Of a DNA stretch of 62,057 nucleotides, positions 7,290-16,564 are shown one piece after another. Position 1 is the stretch's first letter. Each line of letters begins with the position of its first letter. Made by a program: the position numbers and the translations under genes. The notes under the pieces were generated by a model. The model ran no database searches, was not told the DNA's origin, and saw only the letters and a program-made list of their open reading frames with translations. The DNA comes from Candidatus Thioglobus vulcanius (lineage in GTDB: Bacteria > Pseudomonadota > Gammaproteobacteria > PS1 > Pseudothioglobaceae), in contig CAJVCJ010000006.1 in NCBI GenBank assembly GCA_910595855.1, positions 1 to 62,057 of the forward strand, read 5' to 3'.

Positions 7290-8236
7290 TTAAGCGCCTG
7301 CTGTATTTCATCAAACAAAACGCCAGCAATATTTAGATTGAATTGTTGGTCTAGTTCGCGAATACAAGTCGGGCTAGTGACATTAATTTCAGTAATATAA
7401 TCACCAATTACATCTAGTCCAACAAACATTAACCCTTTAGACTTAAGAGATGGTGCAATTTGTTCACAGAGATATCGATCTCTAGCTGATAAAGGCTGAC
7501 CAATACCAGTGGCACCCGCAGCTAAATTACCTTTAAAACTACCTTTAGCAGGCATACGTGCTAAAGCATAATCAATAGGCTTGCCGTTGATTAGTAGAAT
7601 GCGTTTATCGCCCTGGGCTATTTCAGGTAAAAATTCTTGTGCCATAATTGGCGTGCTGCCTTGGTGGGTAATGTAATCAAGCACTTCATCGATATTACTG
7701 TCGCCACGCTCAAGCTTAAAAATATCCTTACCACCCATGCCATCAAGTGGCTTAACCACGCTAACACCTTGTATTTTGATAAATTCCTTAAGTCGATTTT
7801 TGTTGCTACTTACAAGCGTTTTGGCAATACAGTGTGGAAAATTCAAAGCAAATAATTTTTCGTTGGCATCGCGTAAAGATTGCGCCTTGTTAACCACGAG
7901 TACGCCATTATTTTCAGCCTGTTCAAGGAAATAAGTTGCATAGATGTAATTCATATCAAAAGGTGGATCTTTACGCATCAAAATGACATTAAAGTTATCA
8001 AGAGGCAGATCTTCTTTAGGCGCCTGTTCGTACCAATGCTCAGTATCATCGAACACCACAGTCTTGGCACAAGTTGCTAGAACTTGACCATCTTGAGCGA
8101 ACAAGTCATGAGCATCAAAAGTGTAAATTTCCCAATTACGCCTACTTGCCTCTAGCATCATCGCTAGTGAAGAATCTTTATAAGGCTTTATGTTTTTGAT
8201 GTCATCCATCAATACGGCAATTTTAATTGGTTTCAT
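7286..8236 (-). CDS. gshB: Glutathione synthetase
   Basis: A 316-aa ATP-grasp ligase joining gamma-glutamylcysteine and glycine. The N-terminal domain begins MKPIKIAVLMDDIKNI, matching the family start, and the ATP-grasp part contains VVKPLDGMGGKDIF, MAQEFLPE and INVTSPTCIREL. I chose ATG 8236 because it gives the normal family length; a longer frame from a TTG at 8293 would add 19 unlike residues. There is no Shine-Dalgarno, and TATAAT lies 6 bases before the ATG, so a leaderless mRNA is likely. gshA is not in the window. Confidence 0.94.
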   Translation of the reverse strand: MKPIKIAVLMDDIKNIKPYKDSSLAMMLEASRRNWEIYTFDAHDLFAQDGQVLATCAKTVVFDDTEHWYEQAPKEDLPLDNFNVILMRKDPPFDMNYIYATYFLEQAENNGVLVVNKAQSLRDANEKLFALNFPHCIAKTLVSSNKNRLKEFIKIQGVSVVKPLDGMGGKDIFKLERGDSNIDEVLDYITHQGSTPIMAQEFLPEIAQGDKRILLINGKPIDYALARMPAKGSFKGNLAAGATGIGQPLSARDRYLCEQIAPSLKSKGLMFVGLDVIGDYITEINVTSPTCIRELDQQFNLNIAGVLFDEIQQALN

Positions 8237-8242
8237 GTGGTT

Positions 8243-8248
8243 ATTATA
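8243..8248 (-). promoter_or_regulatory. -10 box predicting a leaderless gshB mRNA
   Basis: TATAAT on the minus strand occupies -12 to -7 relative to the gshB ATG at 8236, the same geometry as mltB. The -35 region is weak. Confidence 0.45.
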
Positions 8249-8376
8249 AATAGAGGATTTTGTATAATTGTATAAAGATCTAAAATTATCCAAAATAGAC
8301 CATTAACAGCATGAATTAAGTAGTTGATATTTCGGTAAAAAAAACGGTACAATTGCCAATTGAGGAGAGATAAAAC

Positions 8377-8661
8377 GTGGCATATACAACCCTAACATTA
8401 GAACATCCAAAGACCAAAGAAGTAAGATTTGCCCCTGTGGGGTTTTCTTGGACGTCACTGTGCCTGTTTTTTTGTCCAGCTATTTATCGACGTGACTGGA
8501 AATCTTTTATATTAATGTTTCCTTTGTGTATTTTGACACTTGGTTTGGCCAATATTGTATTTTTCTTTACCTATAATCGACTTTATGTGAAGCACTTGTT
8601 GACTCAAGGATTTGAAATAACTGTGCATGGTGCAGGTAACGTTAACCAATCAAATTTGTAA
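8377..8661 (+). CDS. Small membrane protein (94 aa), unrecognised
   Basis: The frame starts with GTG, supported by GAGGAGA nine bases upstream. The polar N-terminus (about 22 residues) is followed by hydrophobic segments around residues 23-35 and 44-65 with a basic YRRDWKS turn between them, then a short soluble tail. The arrangement resembles small DUF2628/HrgC-like membrane proteins, but I cannot assign a family from motifs. It is monocistronic, just upstream of the initiator tRNA. Confidence 0.72.
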   Translation: MAYTTLTLEHPKTKEVRFAPVGFSWTSLCLFFCPAIYRRDWKSFILMFPLCILTLGLANIVFFFTYNRLYVKHLLTQGFEITVHGAGNVNQSNL

Positions 8662-8687
8662 TATTTACTCATTAGTAGAAAATAAAC

Positions 8688-8716
8688 TAGACAAGCTAAC
8701 AATAACAGCGTATCAT
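8688..8716 (+). promoter_or_regulatory. Promoter of initiator tRNA
   Basis: TAGACA (8688-8693) and TATCAT (8711-8716) are separated by exactly 17 bases, with the tRNA beginning 13 bases further on. Confidence 0.6.
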
Positions 8717-8728
8717 CTCGCCACTTAG

Positions 8729-8805
<77 letters not shown>

Positions 8806-8852
8806 AATCAAGTCTTTTTTTGATTTTTATAATTAAAAAAAAGCAAGCAAAG

Positions 8853-8875
8853 ACCCCCTTTTTTAGGGGGTTTTT
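8853..8875 (+). terminator. Intrinsic terminator after initiator tRNA
   Basis: ACCCCC and GGGGGT flank a T-rich/A loop and are followed by TTTTT. In this location some readthrough into rimP-nusA would be expected, since no clear promoter is seen between the terminator and rimP. Confidence 0.8.
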
Positions 8876-8909
8876 GTTATGCGTAAAAAGGTGAATACAA
8901 ATAAAATAG

Positions 8910-9371
8910 ATGGCAAAAATTACAGAAAAAATTACTAGTTTGATTGGTCCCGTGTTGGAAGATATGGGCTATGAGCTAGTGGGCATTGAATATATCGCCA
9001 GTGGCAAGCACAGCACTTTGCGTATTTTTATTGATACTGATCACGGCATCGGTATTGAGGATTGTGAAAAAGCATCCCACCAATTAAGTGCCATCTTTGA
9101 TGTTGAAGATCCAATTACGGGTCAATACAACTTAGAAGTATCTTCACCTGGTATTGAACGACCATTATTTCACATAGGTCATTATCAGCGTTTTTTAGGT
9201 AACGATATTAGCCTTCGTATGGTTAGACCTATCAACAAACAACGTAAATTTAAAGGTTCAATTGGCAGTGTTAGCGAGTTAGACAACACCATTGAATTAA
9301 TCACAGAATTGGGCTCAGTGACACTAGACATTGACATGATCGAAAAAGCGAATTTAATCGCTGACTTTTAG
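8910..9371 (+). CDS. rimP: Ribosome maturation factor RimP
   Basis: A 153-aa 30S assembly factor. The N-terminal half has the family VGIEYI...LRIFID and CEKASHQLS segments; the conserved NLEVSSPGIERPL motif is at about residues 74-86, followed by the C-terminal SH3-like domain. It heads the rimP-nusA-infB-rbfA-truB run, nine bases before nusA. Confidence 0.95.
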   Translation: MAKITEKITSLIGPVLEDMGYELVGIEYIASGKHSTLRIFIDTDHGIGIEDCEKASHQLSAIFDVEDPITGQYNLEVSSPGIERPLFHIGHYQRFLGNDISLRMVRPINKQRKFKGSIGSVSELDNTIELITELGSVTLDIDMIEKANLIADF

Positions 9372-9380
9372 GAGAAAAAC

Positions 9381-10856
9381 ATGGATGGTAAAGAATTATT
9401 TTTAATGGTTGAGGCAATCTCTAATGAAAAAAACATCACCAAAGAGGATGTTTTTGAATCGTTAGAAGAGGCATTAGCAGTAGCCACCAAAAAACGTAAA
9501 GAAATTGATGCACATGTAGAAATTGACCGTAAGACGGGCGAATTTCATACCTTTAGACAGTGGATGGTTATTGACGATAAAGAAAACTTTGTTGACGACG
9601 ATGGAACGCCATTTGATGCTGAGCTTCATGTTTATGAAAAAGACGCTAACGGCATTGCGATCGATGATTTTGTGCGTGAGCCAATTGAGACAGATGAGTT
9701 TGGTCGTATTGCGGCACAGGTTGTTAAACAAGTCATTATTCAAAAGGTGCGCGAAGCTGAGAGAGAAGTAATTGTTCATGATTACACTCAACGTGTTGGT
9801 GAAGTGATCATGGTGACGGTAAAGCGTGTTGATCGTGGCAATGTTTATGTTGACATGGGTGGCGTTGACGGCATGATTTCTAAATTTGACCTTATTCCAA
9901 ACGAATCTGTACGAAAGAACGATCGCTTAAGAGCCTATATTAAAGAGGTTAAGTCATCAATTCGTGGAGCGCAAATCTTCTTATCTCGCACAGTGCCAGA
10001 AATGATGATTCAATTATTCGAAATGGAAGTGCCTGAAATTTCAGAAGGTGTGATTGAAATTATGGGCGGTGCTAGAGATCCTGGCATACGCTCAAAATTA
10101 GCAGTAAAAGCAAAAGACAAGCGCTTAGATCCAATTGGATCTTGTATTGGTATGCGTGGCGCACGTGTTCAGGCAGTCTCAAACGAACTTAATGGTGAGC
10201 GTGTTGATATTATTTTATGGGATGAAGATCCTGCACAATTCGTGATTAACGCAATGGCGCCAGCAGAAGTTAGCTCTATTATTGTTGACGAAGATCGTAA
10301 CGCTATGGATATTGCTGTTGAAGAAGATCAACTAGCACTTGCAATTGGTCGTGGCGGTCAAAATATTAAATTAGCATCGCGCTTAACTGGTTGGAGACTA
10401 AGCGTTATGTCAACAACAGATGCAGATGAAAAGCAAGCAGAAGAGTCACAAAAGGTCAGCGATAAATTGGCAGACAAGTTGGGCGTTGATAGTGAAGTGG
10501 CTGGTGTTTTATTAGAAGAAGGCTTTGGAACTGTGGGCGATATCGCTGATGCAGATTCTCAAGTATTAGAAAACATTGAAGAGTTTGATGCCTCGATGGT
10601 AGAAGAGTTACAAGAACGTGCAGCAGATGCGCAATTAGTACAGGCACTAGGTGATGCCGATGCTTCTGAAACACTAATGAGTGTTGAAGGTGTTGACGAA
10701 GAATTAGCAGATGCACTGATTGAAGCTGAAATTACTACTGTTGAAGATCTAGCAGAGTTGTCTATCGATGAACTACTTGAAGTTCAGGTTATGGACAAAG
10801 AAAAGGCGTCAGGTGTTATTATGACCGCAAGAGAAAACGAAGGATGGTTTGATTAA
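9381..10856 (+). CDS. nusA: Transcription termination/antitermination factor NusA
   Basis: A 491-aa RNA polymerase-binding factor. Order: N-terminal domain (1-130), S1 domain with GNVYVDMGGVDGMI (about 152-165), KH1 and KH2 with DPIGSCIGMRGARVQAV near 250 and AIGRGGQNIKLASRL near 320, then two acidic helical repeats (about 365-490). Presence of both C-terminal repeats is typical of Gammaproteobacteria. An AGGAG ribosome site precedes the ATG. Confidence 0.97.
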   Translation: MDGKELFLMVEAISNEKNITKEDVFESLEEALAVATKKRKEIDAHVEIDRKTGEFHTFRQWMVIDDKENFVDDDGTPFDAELHVYEKDANGIAIDDFVREPIETDEFGRIAAQVVKQVIIQKVREAEREVIVHDYTQRVGEVIMVTVKRVDRGNVYVDMGGVDGMISKFDLIPNESVRKNDRLRAYIKEVKSSIRGAQIFLSRTVPEMMIQLFEMEVPEISEGVIEIMGGARDPGIRSKLAVKAKDKRLDPIGSCIGMRGARVQAVSNELNGERVDIILWDEDPAQFVINAMAPAEVSSIIVDEDRNAMDIAVEEDQLALAIGRGGQNIKLASRLTGWRLSVMSTTDADEKQAEESQKVSDKLADKLGVDSEVAGVLLEEGFGTVGDIADADSQVLENIEEFDASMVEELQERAADAQLVQALGDADASETLMSVEGVDEELADALIEAEITTVEDLAELSIDELLEVQVMDKEKASGVIMTARENEGWFD

Positions 10857-10910
10857 CTATTGGTTTTAGTAAAAAAGTTAACTTAATCATTACAAAAATA
10901 GGCAAGCATT

Positions 10911-13370
10911 ATGGCACATACGGTTGAAACACTATCCAAACTATTGAGAAAAACACCTGATGAGGTGATTGCAATTCTGACGAATGCAGGAATTAAAGGC
11001 AAGCAAGCCGATTCAGGTATTTCTGCTGAGGAAAGAAAAATTCTAATGGGTAGCTTATCAAAGCGCTCATCAGACAAATCTAGCATGTCGGTTTCACGCA
11101 AGCCAAGTAGCACAACGAGTAGCAAAACAGGCGACGGCATTAAGGTGCAAGTGAAGAAAAAACGCGCTAAACCCGTAGTGGCTGTTGAGGAAGAGGTTGT
11201 TGTTAATGAAGCGGCATTAGCAGCGCAAGCAGCACTAGATGCAGGTCGTGAAGCAGATGAAAAATTATTAGCACAAGATGCTAAGCGTCATGAAATGACA
11301 CGCTTACAGAAAGAACAAGCTGATGCCTTAAAAAATCAACAAGAAGATGCCAAGCAAGAGACTACTAAGGAAGTTGAAAAAATAGAAGAAAAGAAGGTAG
11401 AAAAAAAGAAGGTAGAAGAAAAGAAGGTAGAAGAAAAGAAGCCAACTCGCCAACATAAAGCTGCGCCAAGTGGCAATACAGCTGGACGTAGAAGACAACT
11501 GCATGTGGCAAGACATAATCCAAATCGTAAGCTTAAGAAAAAAGACAGAACACGCTTAAGTCAAAAGACTCAAGAAGAGCAGGCACAGCATGGCTTCCAA
11601 AAGCCTGTTGAAAAACTAATTCATGAAGTGGCTGTTCCTGACAATATTAAAGTCAGTGACTTAGCTCAAAAAATGACAACCAAAGCCGGCGAAGTGCTTA
11701 AGGTATTGATGGGTATGGGTGTAATGGTAACGCTAAATGATGTTATTGACCAAGATACCGCACTATTAGTGGTTGAAGAAATGGGTCATACAGGTGTGGC
11801 AAGTGTTGAAGAGACGATCGAAGACACAATAGTTGAGAAATCAAAGCCAACAGGCGATGAAAGTCCAAGACCGCCAGTGGTAACAATTATGGGTCATGTT
11901 GATCACGGTAAAACATCATTACTCGATTACATCCGTAAGGCTAAAGTTGCTGATGGAGAGGCGGGTGGTATTACTCAGCATATTGGTTCATATCAAGTTG
12001 ATACTGATAATGGAAAAATTACATTTATTGACACGCCGGGACACGCAGCATTTTCAAAAATGCGTTCTCGTGGTGCCAATGCAACCGATATTATTATTCT
12101 AGTAGTTGCAGCAGACGACGGTGTTATGCCACAAACTGTTGAATCAATTAAGCATGCGCATAAAGCTGGTGTGCCGGTTATTGTTGCTATTAATAAAATT
12201 GACAAAGAAGGTTCTGATCTAGATAAGATCAAGCAGGTTCTATCAACACACGATGTTATCTCAGAAGACTGGGGTGGTGACGTTATGATGGTTCCAGTAT
12301 CGGCACATACGGGTGAAGGTATTGATGCGTTGCTTGAAGCGATCACGCTAACGGCAGAAGTGTTAGAAATTTCTGCTGTGATTAAAGCACCTGCAAATGG
12401 TATAGTACTTGAAGCGCGCCTAGAAAAAGGCCGTGGTAAGGTTACTACAATTCTGGTTCAGTCAGGTACCTTGAAAAAAGGCGACATTATGATCGCCGGA
12501 CTTGAGTACGGTAAAGTTAAGCAAATTGTAAACGATCAAGGCAAGGTTCTTAAAGAGGCAGGCCCATCAACTCCGGTTGAAGTGTTAGGCTTATCTGGTG
12601 TGCCAAATTCTGGTGACGAAGTATTGGTTGTTGAGTCTGAACGTAAAGCGCGTGAAGTAGCTGACTTTAGAAAAGCCAAAGAACGTGAAGCAGAATTGCA
12701 AAAACAACAAGCATCTAAAATGCAAGATTTCTTACAGAAGATGGAAGAAGGCGATGTATCAACTGTTAACGTCTTGCTTAAGTCAGACGTTCGTGGTTCA
12801 GCACAAGCATTGGTTGAGGCATTAGAAGAATTATCGACTGACGAAGTTAGGGTTAAAGTAGTATCTAGTGGTGTTGGTGGTATTAATAATACTGATATCA
12901 ACCTAGCGGCCACCTCAGGTGCATTGGTGCTTGGTTTTAACGTTCGTGCTGATGCAGTTGCTCGTAAAACAGCAGACAATGAAGATGTGCGTATTGAATA
13001 CTATTCAATCATTTATAATTTAATTGATGATGTTAGAGCGATCATGAGTGGTTTGTTAAGTCCAGCATTAAGTGAAAACATTATTGGTATAGCCAATGTT
13101 AAAGATGTGTTCCGTTCACAAAAATTGGGTGATATTGCTGGTTGTATGGTTGAAGAAGGCGTGGTCAGAAAAGATTCTCCGATTCGTGTTCTACGTGATA
13201 GCGTGGTTATCTTTGAGGGCGAGCTAGAGTCATTGAGACGCTTTAAAGACGATGTTAAGGAAGTGAAATCAGGTACTGAATGTGGTATCGGTGTTGCTGG
13301 CTATAACGACATTCAGCCAGGCGATCAAATCGAAGTATTTGAACGTATTGAAACTGCACGTACCCTGTAG
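10911..13370 (+). CDS. infB: Translation initiation factor IF-2
   Basis: An 819-aa GTPase that delivers fMet-tRNA to the 30S subunit. It has an N-terminal IF2_N module, a charged linker, a second IF2_N motif near 240-290, the G domain (GHVDHGKT near 327, DTPGH, NKID) and domains II to IV. The linker holds a 15-bp tandem repeat encoding (V/I)EEKK-type units at about residues 158-177. Initiation factor and nusA are adjacent, as in E. coli. Confidence 0.97.
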   Translation: MAHTVETLSKLLRKTPDEVIAILTNAGIKGKQADSGISAEERKILMGSLSKRSSDKSSMSVSRKPSSTTSSKTGDGIKVQVKKKRAKPVVAVEEEVVVNEAALAAQAALDAGREADEKLLAQDAKRHEMTRLQKEQADALKNQQEDAKQETTKEVEKIEEKKVEKKKVEEKKVEEKKPTRQHKAAPSGNTAGRRRQLHVARHNPNRKLKKKDRTRLSQKTQEEQAQHGFQKPVEKLIHEVAVPDNIKVSDLAQKMTTKAGEVLKVLMGMGVMVTLNDVIDQDTALLVVEEMGHTGVASVEETIEDTIVEKSKPTGDESPRPPVVTIMGHVDHGKTSLLDYIRKAKVADGEAGGITQHIGSYQVDTDNGKITFIDTPGHAAFSKMRSRGANATDIIILVVAADDGVMPQTVESIKHAHKAGVPVIVAINKIDKEGSDLDKIKQVLSTHDVISEDWGGDVMMVPVSAHTGEGIDALLEAITLTAEVLEISAVIKAPANGIVLEARLEKGRGKVTTILVQSGTLKKGDIMIAGLEYGKVKQIVNDQGKVLKEAGPSTPVEVLGLSGVPNSGDEVLVVESERKAREVADFRKAKEREAELQKQQASKMQDFLQKMEEGDVSTVNVLLKSDVRGSAQALVEALEELSTDEVRVKVVSSGVGGINNTDINLAATSGALVLGFNVRADAVARKTADNEDVRIEYYSIIYNLIDDVRAIMSGLLSPALSENIIGIANVKDVFRSQKLGDIAGCMVEEGVVRKDSPIRVLRDSVVIFEGELESLRRFKDDVKEVKSGTECGIGVAGYNDIQPGDQIEVFERIETARTL
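11382..11441 (+). repeat. Four tandem 15-bp units inside infB
   Basis: Units at 11382, 11397, 11412 and 11427 follow the consensus GTAGAAGAAAAGAAG. Units three and four are identical; the first two differ by one base each. Each encodes V/I-E-E/K-K-K, so copy-number change would keep the frame and only vary the length of the IF-2 linker. Confidence 0.9.
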
Positions 13371-13375
13371 TAACG

Positions 13376-13714
13376 ATGGGTCAACAAGATTCTTTTAGAA
13401 TTGAACGCATCAACGAGCTGATTCGTCGAGAGCTGGTTGCGCTATTAAAAAACGAAACCAAAGATCCAAGATTGGCTAGCATCAACATAACAGATGTTTT
13501 AACCAGTCGTGATTTGGGCGCTGCCAAAGTGTACTATACAGTGTCAGAAAAAGACAAATCTGCTGTTGGCCCTTTATTGGCAAAAGCATCAGGGTTCTTT
13601 CGCTCACGCTTGTCAAAAACAATAGACTTGCGTCATACGCCAGCACTCAGATTTATCTTCGATCCTGCACCGAATACAGGCGCTAGAATCGAAGATTTGT
13701 TATCTAAACTATAA
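13376..13714 (+). CDS. rbfA: Ribosome-binding factor A
   Basis: A 112-aa KH-fold factor needed for late 16S rRNA maturation. Family features are the N-terminal RIERINELIRRELVALL helix, KDPRL...NITDV, and the C-terminal LRHTPALRFIFDPAPNTGARIEDLL block. It lies five bases after infB and eight before truB. Confidence 0.95.
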   Translation: MGQQDSFRIERINELIRRELVALLKNETKDPRLASINITDVLTSRDLGAAKVYYTVSEKDKSAVGPLLAKASGFFRSRLSKTIDLRHTPALRFIFDPAPNTGARIEDLLSKL

Positions 13715-13721
13715 TACTCCC

Positions 13722-14633
13722 ATGTCACGGCGCAATGCTAAGGGCAGAGATATTAATGGTATTGTGTTGTTGGATAAGGACACAGGCCTTAGCTCAAACG
13801 CCGCCTTACAAAAAGTTAAACGACTTTTTTTCGCTAAAAAAGCAGGACACACTGGTAGCTTAGATCCACTTGCCAGTGGCATACTGCCAATTTGTTTGGG
13901 TCAGGCAACCAAAGTAGCTCAATTTCTACTTAATGACGATAAACGCTATTTTGTTCGTGGCAAGCTAGGTGAAATTAGCGATACTGGCGACTGTGAAGGA
14001 AAAATCATAAAAACTCAGGCATTTGGACACGTGACTGAACCTCAGATTATTGATGCAGTAATGAGTTTTAAAGGTGATATTCTACAAATTCCACCAATGT
14101 ATTCAGCGCTTAAAAAAGACGGGCAACCTTTATATAAGCTTGCCAGACAGGGTATTGAGATTGAAAGACCTGCACGTCCAGTGACGATACACAGTATTGA
14201 TTTTATTAGTTATGAACAGGGTGTTCTAACCTTGGACGTTAGTTGCTCCAAGGGTACCTATATTCGTAGTTTAATACAAGATATTGGTGACAAGTTAGGC
14301 TGTGGTGCGCATGTAGTTGAATTACGACGTACGGGCTTTGCGCACATTGACATTAGTGAGGCGATTAAATTCTCAGATCTTGAGGCATTAGCCGGGGATG
14401 ATTATGATCAGTTAGATGCACATATTTTTCTGAGTGAAAACATGCTGCCAAATATTGTAAGCTTTACTCTTGATGCAGCACAAACAGTTGATATTAAATA
14501 CGGCCGAAGTATTGTCTGCAACCAGCAAGATCTATCGCATAAATTGAAATTGTTTGACGATCAAAAACAATTCATTGGTATTGGCGAATTGTCTGAAGAT
14601 GGCGTGATTCAGCCCAAACGATTATTTGTTTAA
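13722..14633 (+). CDS. truB: tRNA pseudouridine(55) synthase TruB
   Basis: A 303-aa enzyme making pseudouridine 55 in the tRNA T loop. The catalytic aspartate is in KKAGHTGSLDPLASGILP (about residues 39-56), followed by the family segments QIPPMYSALKKDG and SCSKGTYIRSL. The usual downstream rpsO-pnp pair is missing here and an unrecognised gene follows instead. Confidence 0.96.
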   Translation: MSRRNAKGRDINGIVLLDKDTGLSSNAALQKVKRLFFAKKAGHTGSLDPLASGILPICLGQATKVAQFLLNDDKRYFVRGKLGEISDTGDCEGKIIKTQAFGHVTEPQIIDAVMSFKGDILQIPPMYSALKKDGQPLYKLARQGIEIERPARPVTIHSIDFISYEQGVLTLDVSCSKGTYIRSLIQDIGDKLGCGAHVVELRRTGFAHIDISEAIKFSDLEALAGDDYDQLDAHIFLSENMLPNIVSFTLDAAQTVDIKYGRSIVCNQQDLSHKLKLFDDQKQFIGIGELSEDGVIQPKRLFV

Positions 14634-14648
14634 TCTATAATTTAAGTT

Positions 14649-15287
14649 ATGAATACTGGAAGCAATAAAAAAAGCGCCCTTGTTGGCTACGGTTTTGATG
14701 ATGACTTGATGCGCAGTGTTAAAGGCGATGAAAGTCTAAAAGATAGCGTTTATAATCGCGAACGCACCCATAATATCGTTGATAAAAATATTGACGATCT
14801 GATGGAGGTAATTTTATTTTTACTGCTATCTACAGGAATTTACCGAATCGTTATTGGCTTAAATAATGGCGAAATAAAAACCTCTTCGGTATTTGACCCG
14901 TTTAATGTTGAAATTCATTTGGCAGAAGATCTTCTCGTGCCAGATTATGTGTTTAATCATTTTGGCATGATTTCTTTGGATGAAAAAGAAGCGCTTATTA
15001 AACGCTATTATCTGATGCTTGAGCACGATCCGGCATTTGAATATCTATCAGAAGAATGGCAAGAAGCATTTCATCAGCGCAATCAGGGTATGAAACAGCT
15101 TACAGATGAGAATGAGCTCAGATACATTGTCGAGCATATTCCAGCACTTCGAAACTTAGATGGCTACTATTTGCGCTCAGCGGTGATTAATTTATTTAAT
15201 TCAACGATCTCTATGTCATTCAATTGTGACGGCACGCAAATTATGTCACATAAGAAATTCAGAGAGTTTATTGAAGAATACGTATAG
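14649..15287 (+). CDS. Hypothetical protein (212 aa)
   Basis: An acidic protein without signal peptide. Residues about 50-72 are hydrophobic (LMEVILFLLLSTGIYRIVIGL) and could be one membrane segment or a buried helix. The rest is helical with DEKEALIKRYYLML and LSEEWQEAFHQRN. It sits 15 bases after truB and eight before purD, so co-transcription with one or both is likely. I recognise no family and infer no function. Confidence 0.75.
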   Translation: MNTGSNKKSALVGYGFDDDLMRSVKGDESLKDSVYNRERTHNIVDKNIDDLMEVILFLLLSTGIYRIVIGLNNGEIKTSSVFDPFNVEIHLAEDLLVPDYVFNHFGMISLDEKEALIKRYYLMLEHDPAFEYLSEEWQEAFHQRNQGMKQLTDENELRYIVEHIPALRNLDGYYLRSAVINLFNSTISMSFNCDGTQIMSHKKFREFIEEYV

Positions 15288-15295
15288 GAAAAAAT

Positions 15296-16564
15296 ATGAA
15301 AGTCTTAGTTATTGGCGCTGGTGGGCGTGAGCATGCACTGGCTTGGCAGTGTGCCAAATTTGAAACGGTTAAAGAAGTATTTGTAGCACCTGGTAATGCA
15401 GGTACTGAGCTCGAAAACAAACTAACTAATATTAATATCGGTGCTGAGGATATTGATGGGCTAATTAAATTTGCTCAAGATAATCAAGTTGATATTACAA
15501 TTGTTGGCCCTGAAGCGCCACTGGTTATTGGTATAGTTGATAAGTTTGAAGCACAAGGTCTGGCTATTTTTGGCCCAACACAGGGTGCATCACAATTAGA
15601 AGGGTCAAAAGCATTTTGTAAGCATTTTTTGGAGCGCAACAATATCCCTACCGCTTATTACGATGTCTTTACTGAAGTTGCGCCAGCTGTTAAATACGTT
15701 GAAGAAAAAGGCGTGCCCATTGTAATTAAGGCAGATGGTTTAGCTGCAGGTAAAGGCGTTATTATTGCCAATACGGAAGCAGAGGCGACTAGCGCTATTA
15801 ATGATATGCTAGAGGGTAATCGTTTTGGAGATGCTGGCTCGCGTGTCGTCATTGAAGAATTTTTAGTTGGTGAAGAGGCCAGTTTTATTGTCATGGTTGA
15901 TGGTAAAAATATTTTACCGATGGCCACTTCGCAAGATCACAAGGCACGTGATAACGGCGATAAAGGTCCAAACACAGGCGGTATGGGTGCATATTCTCCT
16001 GCACCGATTGTCACTGATGAAATCTTTCAGGCAGTGATAGACAAGGTTATCCGTCCAACTGTAGACGGTATGGCTTCAGAAGGTAATGCCTACACAGGTT
16101 TTTTGTATGCAGGCCTTATGATTGATCAAAATAACAACTTTAAAGTGCTGGAATATAATTGTCGTTTCGGTGATCCTGAAACTCAGCCGATTATGATGCG
16201 CCTTAAATCTAACTTGGCTGAGCTTTGTTTATTAGCAACTAAAGGTAAGCTAGACAAAGCTAGCATTGTGTGGGACGAGCGCTCAGCTATGGGTGTGGTG
16301 TTAGCTGCCAACGGCTATCCAGATGCTTATCCATCAGGTGAGGCAATTGGCTTGCCACAAGATTCAACTGAGGCTAAAGTATTTCATGCAGGCACCAAGA
16401 TGAGCAACGGCTCAGTGATTACCAGTGGTGGACGCGTATTATGTGCAACTGCTTTAGGCGCAGATACTAAAGAAGCGCAAGATAACGCCTATGCACTACT
16501 TAAAAAAATCAATTGGCCAAGCGCGTACTATCGAACTGATATTGGATTTAAAGCTATTACGTGA
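15296..16564 (+). CDS. purD: Phosphoribosylamine-glycine ligase
   Basis: A 422-aa ATP-grasp enzyme of purine synthesis forming GAR from phosphoribosylamine and glycine. The start MKVLVIGAGGREHALAW is characteristic, followed by IVGPEAPLV, KADGLAAGKGV (about 147-157) and the metal/ATP segment LEYNCRFGDPETQ near 284. An AGGAAAA ribosome site precedes the ATG. Its stop overlaps the GTG start of rnhB (GTGA). Confidence 0.97.
   Translation: MKVLVIGAGGREHALAWQCAKFETVKEVFVAPGNAGTELENKLTNINIGAEDIDGLIKFAQDNQVDITIVGPEAPLVIGIVDKFEAQGLAIFGPTQGASQLEGSKAFCKHFLERNNIPTAYYDVFTEVAPAVKYVEEKGVPIVIKADGLAAGKGVIIANTEAEATSAINDMLEGNRFGDAGSRVVIEEFLVGEEASFIVMVDGKNILPMATSQDHKARDNGDKGPNTGGMGAYSPAPIVTDEIFQAVIDKVIRPTVDGMASEGNAYTGFLYAGLMIDQNNNFKVLEYNCRFGDPETQPIMMRLKSNLAELCLLATKGKLDKASIVWDERSAMGVVLAANGYPDAYPSGEAIGLPQDSTEAKVFHAGTKMSNGSVITSGGRVLCATALGADTKEAQDNAYALLKKINWPSAYYRTDIGFKAIT

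Noticed and set aside
8237..8293. N-terminal extension of gshB from TTG 8293
   Set aside because: Residues are unlike the family and no ribosome site is present; ATG 8236 gives the normal length.
11328..11516. Minus-strand frame rich in F, Y and L opposite infB
   Set aside because: It is the reverse of the GAA/AAG repeat; infB is well supported and the reverse frame has no ribosome site.
11993..12979. Long minus-strand frames opposite infB
   Set aside because: Shadow frames with no family similarity, opposite a highly conserved GTPase.
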